A DNA stretch of 7,880 bases from Cyanobacteria bacterium UBA4641 (GTDB lineage Bacteria > Cyanobacteriota > Vampirovibrionia > Gastranaerophilales > Gastranaerophilaceae). Positions 5,139-7,880 of this stretch are shown here, piece after piece; position 1 is the stretch's first letter, and each line of letters opens with the position of its first letter. The position numbers and the translations under genes are program-made. The notes beneath the pieces were generated by a model that made no database searches, was not told the DNA's origin, and saw nothing but the letters and a program-made list of their open reading frames with translations. The stretch spans positions 1-7,880 of the forward strand of contig DHMN01000003.1 in NCBI GenBank assembly GCA_002405805.1, read 5' to 3'.

Positions 5139-6512
5139 ATGAAACTGTTTAACTCTTACTCAAATACAATCGAAGAATTTAAGCCAATCGAAGAAAACAA
5201 AGTAAAAATGTATGTTTGCGGACCTACGGTGTACGATTATGCGCACTTGGGACATGCAAGATGCTATATTACTTGGGATGTTTTATACAGATATTTAAAA
5301 TTCAAAGGGTATGATGTTACATATTGCAGAAACGTAACCGATGTCGATGACAAAATCTTGAAAAAAGCTGAAAAAGAAGGTAAAACTCCAACAGAAGTTT
5401 CTCAATACTGGTACAAACAGTTTGAAAACTCGATGAAAGCTCTTAATACTTTAAAACCAGATATTGAACCGTTCGCAACAAAAACTCTTGGCGAAATGAT
5501 TGCAATGGTAAAAGTTTTGATAGAAAAAGGATATGCTTATGAGGCAAACGGCGATGTTTACTTCAGAGTGAAGAAATTTCCTAAATACGGTTATCTTTCA
5601 AAACAACCGATTGACCAACTTGAAAGCGGCGCAAGGATTGAAGTAGGCGAACAAAAAGAAGACCCGCTTGATTTTGCGTTGTGGAAAAAAGATGAAAAGT
5701 TCGGTTATAAATCACCTTGGGGCGTTGGACGTCCGGGGTGGCATATCGAATGTTCTGCAATGAGCAGAAAATATTTGGGCAAAACCATTGATATCCATGC
5801 AGGTGGAGCAGATTTAATTTTCCCTCACCACGAAAACGAAATCGCTCAATCTGAATGTGCAAACGGCTGCAAATTTGTTAATTACTGGTTGCATAACGGA
5901 TTTGTTACCATTAACAAAGAAAAAATGTCAAAATCTTTGGGCAATTTCCTTACAATTGACGATATGCTAAAAAATTATGACGCAAACACGCTAAGATTGT
6001 TTATTTTGACAAACCACTACAGAATGCCTGTAGAATTTTCTGATGAGGCTTTAACTGCAGCACAAGCAGGTGCAAAACGTCTTACTAATGCAAAACAGAC
6101 CCCAATTGATGAAAGCCTTGATATAACCAAAACAGAGGAATACAAAGCATTTGTAGAGGCTATGGATGAAGATTTGAATACATCAAAAGCCTTGGCTGTA
6201 TTATTTGACCTTGCTACAAAAGCAAACAAAGGCGAAAAAGACGCTTACACTATTTTGTACAAATTAGGAACAACACTTGGTTTCACTTTTGAAAAAGCAG
6301 CTTTGACAGATGAGGAATTGGCAAAAGGTGTTGCAAATGTATCAAAAGCCTTAGACAAAGAATTTTCATCTATTGATGAGATTCTCGAGGTCAGAAAACA
6401 GGCTCGTGCAGAAAAAAACTGGGATATTGCCGACAAAATCAGAATTGCACTTGATGAGGCTGGTATTATTGTGAAAGATACAAAAGAAGGCACAACCCTC
6501 GAAGCAAAGTAA
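5139..6512 (+). CDS. cysS: Cysteine--tRNA ligase
   Basis: CysS is the class I aminoacyl-tRNA synthetase that charges tRNA-Cys with cysteine using ATP. The 457 residues fit the family (E. coli 461). The HIGH-type signature is HLGH (36-39) within CGPTVYDYAHLGHAR, and KMSKS is at 262-266. The zinc ligands that select cysteine are Cys27, Cys205 (GWHIECSAM), His230 and Glu234 (FPHHENEIAQSE), with the same spacing as in E. coli. LDFALWK (177-183) and the anticodon-binding helical region (about 300-457, including RKQARAEKNWDIADKIR) complete the protein. A clear Shine-Dalgarno, GAGGGA, lies 6 nt before the ATG. The gene is single, divergent from a hypothetical gene, and is followed by a large palindrome. 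Confidence 0.98.
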   Translation: MKLFNSYSNTIEEFKPIEENKVKMYVCGPTVYDYAHLGHARCYITWDVLYRYLKFKGYDVTYCRNVTDVDDKILKKAEKEGKTPTEVSQYWYKQFENSMKALNTLKPDIEPFATKTLGEMIAMVKVLIEKGYAYEANGDVYFRVKKFPKYGYLSKQPIDQLESGARIEVGEQKEDPLDFALWKKDEKFGYKSPWGVGRPGWHIECSAMSRKYLGKTIDIHAGGADLIFPHHENEIAQSECANGCKFVNYWLHNGFVTINKEKMSKSLGNFLTIDDMLKNYDANTLRLFILTNHYRMPVEFSDEALTAAQAGAKRLTNAKQTPIDESLDITKTEEYKAFVEAMDEDLNTSKALAVLFDLATKANKGEKDAYTILYKLGTTLGFTFEKAALTDEELAKGVANVSKALDKEFSSIDEILEVRKQARAEKNWDIADKIRIALDEAGIIVKDTKEGTTLEAK

Positions 6513-6521
6513 AAAACTAAT

Positions 6522-6591
6522 TGTCATTCTGAAAGCTTAGAAAATTTGTATGAAGAATGAATACAAAATTTTCTTGCTATTCAGAATCTCC
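6522..6591. repeat. Long imperfect palindrome after cysS (dispersed repeat with internal hairpin)
   Basis: ATTCTGAA (6527-6534) pairs with TTCAGAAT near 6580-6587. Inside, AGAAAATTTGTAT (6539-6551) pairs with ATACAAAATTTTCT (6561-6574) with one bulge, around a 9-nt loop. The whole block can fold into a stem of nearly 30 bp. The outer arms are a variant of the dispersed repeat at 6623-6652 (GTCATTCTGA against GTCATTCCGA), in inverted orientation and split by the inner palindrome. It lies 10 nt beyond the cysS stop and may end that transcript, though no T-run follows. Confidence 0.65.
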
Positions 6592-6622
6592 AACTGAACA
6601 AATAGGGCTTTAAAGCGTACTA

Positions 6623-6652
6623 TTTGAGATTCCGAAACGAGTTCGGAATGAC
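6623..6652. repeat. Dispersed palindromic repeat, copy 2
   Basis: This block is identical to 69-98 except for one base. It has the CCGAA-acgag-TTCGG core and ends in GGAATGAC. It lies inverted relative to the palindrome at 6522-6591 and to the partial copy at 7849-7860. Confidence 0.82.
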
Positions 6653-6682
6653 ATAGACCTATGTGTTCATGTTGAAAGTTGA

Positions 6683-6714
6683 TAAAGTAGGGTGGGCTAG
6701 GGAGCCCACCTTTA
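6683..6714. repeat. 32-bp hairpin repeat, left copy, downstream of the prepilin gene
   Basis: The hairpin is GGTGGGCT (6691-6698), loop AGGG, AGCCCACC (6703-6710), with TAAAGTAG before and TTTA after. The reverse complement of 7814-7845 is identical except for the four loop bases. It sits 14 nt past the prepilin stop on the minus strand and may terminate that gene, or cysS from the other side (TTTAATAAATT follows on the plus strand). Confidence 0.85.
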
Positions 6715-6727
6715 ATAAATTCCACTA

Positions 6728-7495
6728 CTACTTCAACTTAACAGCCTTCTTGAACCAATCAGCATCAGCCTTGACATAATGCGCACAAGCAATTCCATTC
6801 CATTTATTTGAGACCTTCAAATTGCAATATTTATCTAAATCAGAATACACAGTGCCCTCATCACCCATAGCAAGGAGTTTCCCATCCGTAAACTGGAAGG
6901 TAAACACATCAACTCCAAAGCGATTAGGACCATTTTTTACACCATTTATATCAACATGTATCCAACAATGTGAGCCATCTGAAAAATGCATTGTATCCCA
7001 CTCAAAAAGGAACAATGTCCCATCAGGAAGAACATATTGAGCATCGTCCATATAATTAGCCCCAATAGTCGTCTTGCCATCATAGCTTTTGTATGCACCA
7101 TTTGATTGACGGAAACAAAGCGTATCACCTTTTGGGTCATTTAAGGTTACATGTGAGCCACCACAATATGTTGTACCTTTTAAATATCTCGGGATTTTAC
7201 CTAACACGCTTGTGTCAAGCGAAACATCGTCATTTTCCATCAACCTGACCATTTGATAAATCATTGAATAGGATTTGAGGTATTGTGAGCGTAAAACTCG
7301 CGCCCTATTTTGTGTAATCAAAGACGGAATAGTAATAGCTGCAACTACTCCGATTATACCAAGTGTGATTAGAACTTCTGCAAGAGTAAAGCCACATTTT
7401 GCTTTAATCTGTGACAAATCTGTGTGCGTAGCACCTTCTGCTAAAATAAATCCAAATTTCTTCTTCAACCATTGTGCACTATATTTCAATTTCAT
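6728..7495 (-). CDS. Type IV pilin-like (class III signal) prepilin/pseudopilin
   Basis: This 255-residue protein carries a prepilin peptidase signal: cleavage is expected after Gly35 in CGFTLAEVLITLG, giving mature Phe36 with Glu40 at +5. A hydrophobic helix (about 36-60, FTLAEVLITLGIIGVVAAITIPSLI) anchors it in the membrane or pilus core. The 35-residue leader is long and holds a second GFILAE (15-20), an imperfect upstream copy of the cleavage motif. The globular part has five cysteines and a VDINGVKNGPNRFGVDVF segment (about 186-203), a conserved loop type seen in pseudopilins. The protein is therefore probably an exported, membrane-attached minor pilin or pseudopilin with a type II secretion or type IV pilus role. 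No other pilus gene is in the window. A promoter, TTGACA-18 nt-TAGTAT, lies upstream, and AGGA lies 10 nt before ATG 7495. Confidence 0.88.
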   Translation of the reverse strand: MKLKYSAQWLKKKFGFILAEGATHTDLSQIKAKCGFTLAEVLITLGIIGVVAAITIPSLITQNRARVLRSQYLKSYSMIYQMVRLMENDDVSLDTSVLGKIPRYLKGTTYCGGSHVTLNDPKGDTLCFRQSNGAYKSYDGKTTIGANYMDDAQYVLPDGTLFLFEWDTMHFSDGSHCWIHVDINGVKNGPNRFGVDVFTFQFTDGKLLAMGDEGTVYSDLDKYCNLKVSNKWNGIACAHYVKADADWFKKAVKLK

Positions 7496-7537
7496 AACTT
7501 AACCATCCTATTTTATGAACTATATTACATGTTTAAT

Positions 7538-7567
7538 ATACTATCATGGATATCTACTTCCTGTCAA
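7538..7567 (-). promoter_or_regulatory. Promoter of the prepilin gene
   Basis: On the minus strand a perfect -35 TTGACA (7567-7562), an 18-nt spacer and TAGTAT (7543-7538) lie about 40 nt before ATG 7495. The -35 box is only 19 bp from the start codon of the divergent regulator at 7587, and the regulator's putative -10 (TAAAAT, 7574-7579) is adjacent, so the two promoters are back to back within 50 bp. Confidence 0.55.
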
Positions 7568-7586
7568 TTTGAATAAAATATGAATT

Positions 7587-7808
7587 ATGGCAGATATGGA
7601 AATATTACAAATAGTAGCTGATAACATCAGGATTGAGAGATTAAGAAAAAGGATTTCGCAAGAAAAACTTGCGGAGCGAGTTGGGATTTCGACAAAATAT
7701 TTGAATATGATTGAAAACAAAAAAGCCAATCCGACAATTGTTGTAGTGATAAAAATCTGCCAAACACTTGATATTACGCTTGAAACAATTTTTCCGATGA
7801 TTGGGTAA
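7587..7808 (+). CDS. Small Cro/C1 (Xre)-type helix-turn-helix regulator
   Basis: The 73-residue protein is essentially one HTH_3 domain. NIRIERLRKRISQEKLAERVGISTKYLNMIENKKANPT spans about 13-50, with the helix-turn-helix at about 25-45, followed by closing helices (IVVVIKICQTLDITLETIF). The IENKKANPT segment is the hallmark of the Cro/C1 family. There is no ligand or protease domain, so it probably acts as a DNA-binding dimer. It is divergent from the prepilin gene across 91 bp and could control that promoter, its own, or both; this is inferred from position only. ATG 7587 lacks a Shine-Dalgarno, and TAAAAT ends 7 nt before it, suggesting leaderless expression. ATG 7596 is an alternative start that keeps the domain. 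Confidence 0.88.
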   Translation: MADMEILQIVADNIRIERLRKRISQEKLAERVGISTKYLNMIENKKANPTIVVVIKICQTLDITLETIFPMIG

Positions 7809-7813
7809 AATTA

Positions 7814-7845
7814 TAAAGGTGGGCTAGTGAGCCCACCCTACTTTA
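7814..7845. repeat. 32-bp hairpin repeat, right copy, downstream of the regulator
   Basis: GGTGGGCT (7818-7825), loop AGTG, AGCCCACC (7830-7837), then CTACTTTA. It is the inverted partner of 6683-6714, with all differences in the loop. It begins 6 nt after the regulator's stop codon and may act as its terminator. Confidence 0.85.
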
Positions 7846-7848
7846 ACG

Positions 7849-7880
7849 GTCATTCCGAACTGACTAGAATATGAGTTGAG
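7849..7880. repeat. Dispersed repeat, partial inverted copy cut by the window edge
   Basis: GTCATTCCGAACT (7849-7861) is the reverse complement of the end of copies 1 and 2. The sequence then diverges, as in the split copy at 6522-6591, so the other half may lie past the window end. Confidence 0.6.

Noticed and set aside
6522..6715. CRISPR array
   Set aside because: The repeats are few, palindromic and irregularly spaced, in both orientations, with no uniform spacers.
6537..6725. 62-residue minus-strand reading frame
   Set aside because: It is made wholly of the dispersed and hairpin repeats (HSELVSES-type peptide), a known kind of spurious ORF.

Overview
The window is AT-rich, densely coded bacterial chromosome with six complete protein genes plus one small regulator, arranged in short divergent and convergent units. 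The class III prepilin-like protein with a GFTLAEVLITLGIIGVVAAI helix, small intergenic palindromic repeats and low GC suggest a gut-type Gastranaerophilales/Vampirovibrionia (Melainabacteria) genome. That assignment is inference from protein style, not a marker-gene call.

Layout: 1-149 holds a dispersed palindromic repeat and the upstream region of ftsY (SRP receptor GTPase, +, 150-1067). A strong consensus promoter at 1081-1108 then drives a probable small RNA of about 75 nt ending in a hairpin. On the minus strand, pabBC (fused aminodeoxychorismate synthase component I and aminodeoxychorismate lyase, 1758-3413) and pabA (glutamine amidotransferase, 1201-1761) overlap by ATGA. Together they convert chorismate to p-aminobenzoate for folate. 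Divergent from them is an MpaA-like murein peptide amidase (+, 3477-4565). It converges with a hypothetical gene (-, 4570-4998), which in turn diverges from cysS (+, 5139-6512).

The standout is inside the amidase gene. A 431-bp element (3637-4067), bounded by near-identical 47-bp inverted repeats and encoding a DUF559 (Vsr-like nuclease fold) domain, sits in frame between the zinc-binding HGDE segment and the NPDG/LNRNF segment. The reading frame stays open from end to end, giving a chimeric 362-residue protein. Each repeat arm is itself a pair of small hairpins, like a REP element. This looks like a REP-type inverted repeat plus nuclease-domain mobile unit that tolerates insertion into coding sequence.

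From 6513 onward the window is rich in repeats: a long imperfect palindrome after cysS, a copy of the dispersed GTCATTCCGAAC-type repeat, and a 32-bp hairpin repeat. Then come a prepilin-like gene (-, 6728-7495) and a divergent 73-residue Cro/C1-type regulator (+, 7587-7808). After these the same 32-bp hairpin and the start of the same dispersed repeat recur in mirror orientation, so the pilin/regulator pair is symmetrically bracketed. Three plus-strand genes (ftsY, the amidase and the regulator) lack a Shine-Dalgarno and have a -10-like box 6-7 nt before ATG, which suggests leaderless mRNAs.
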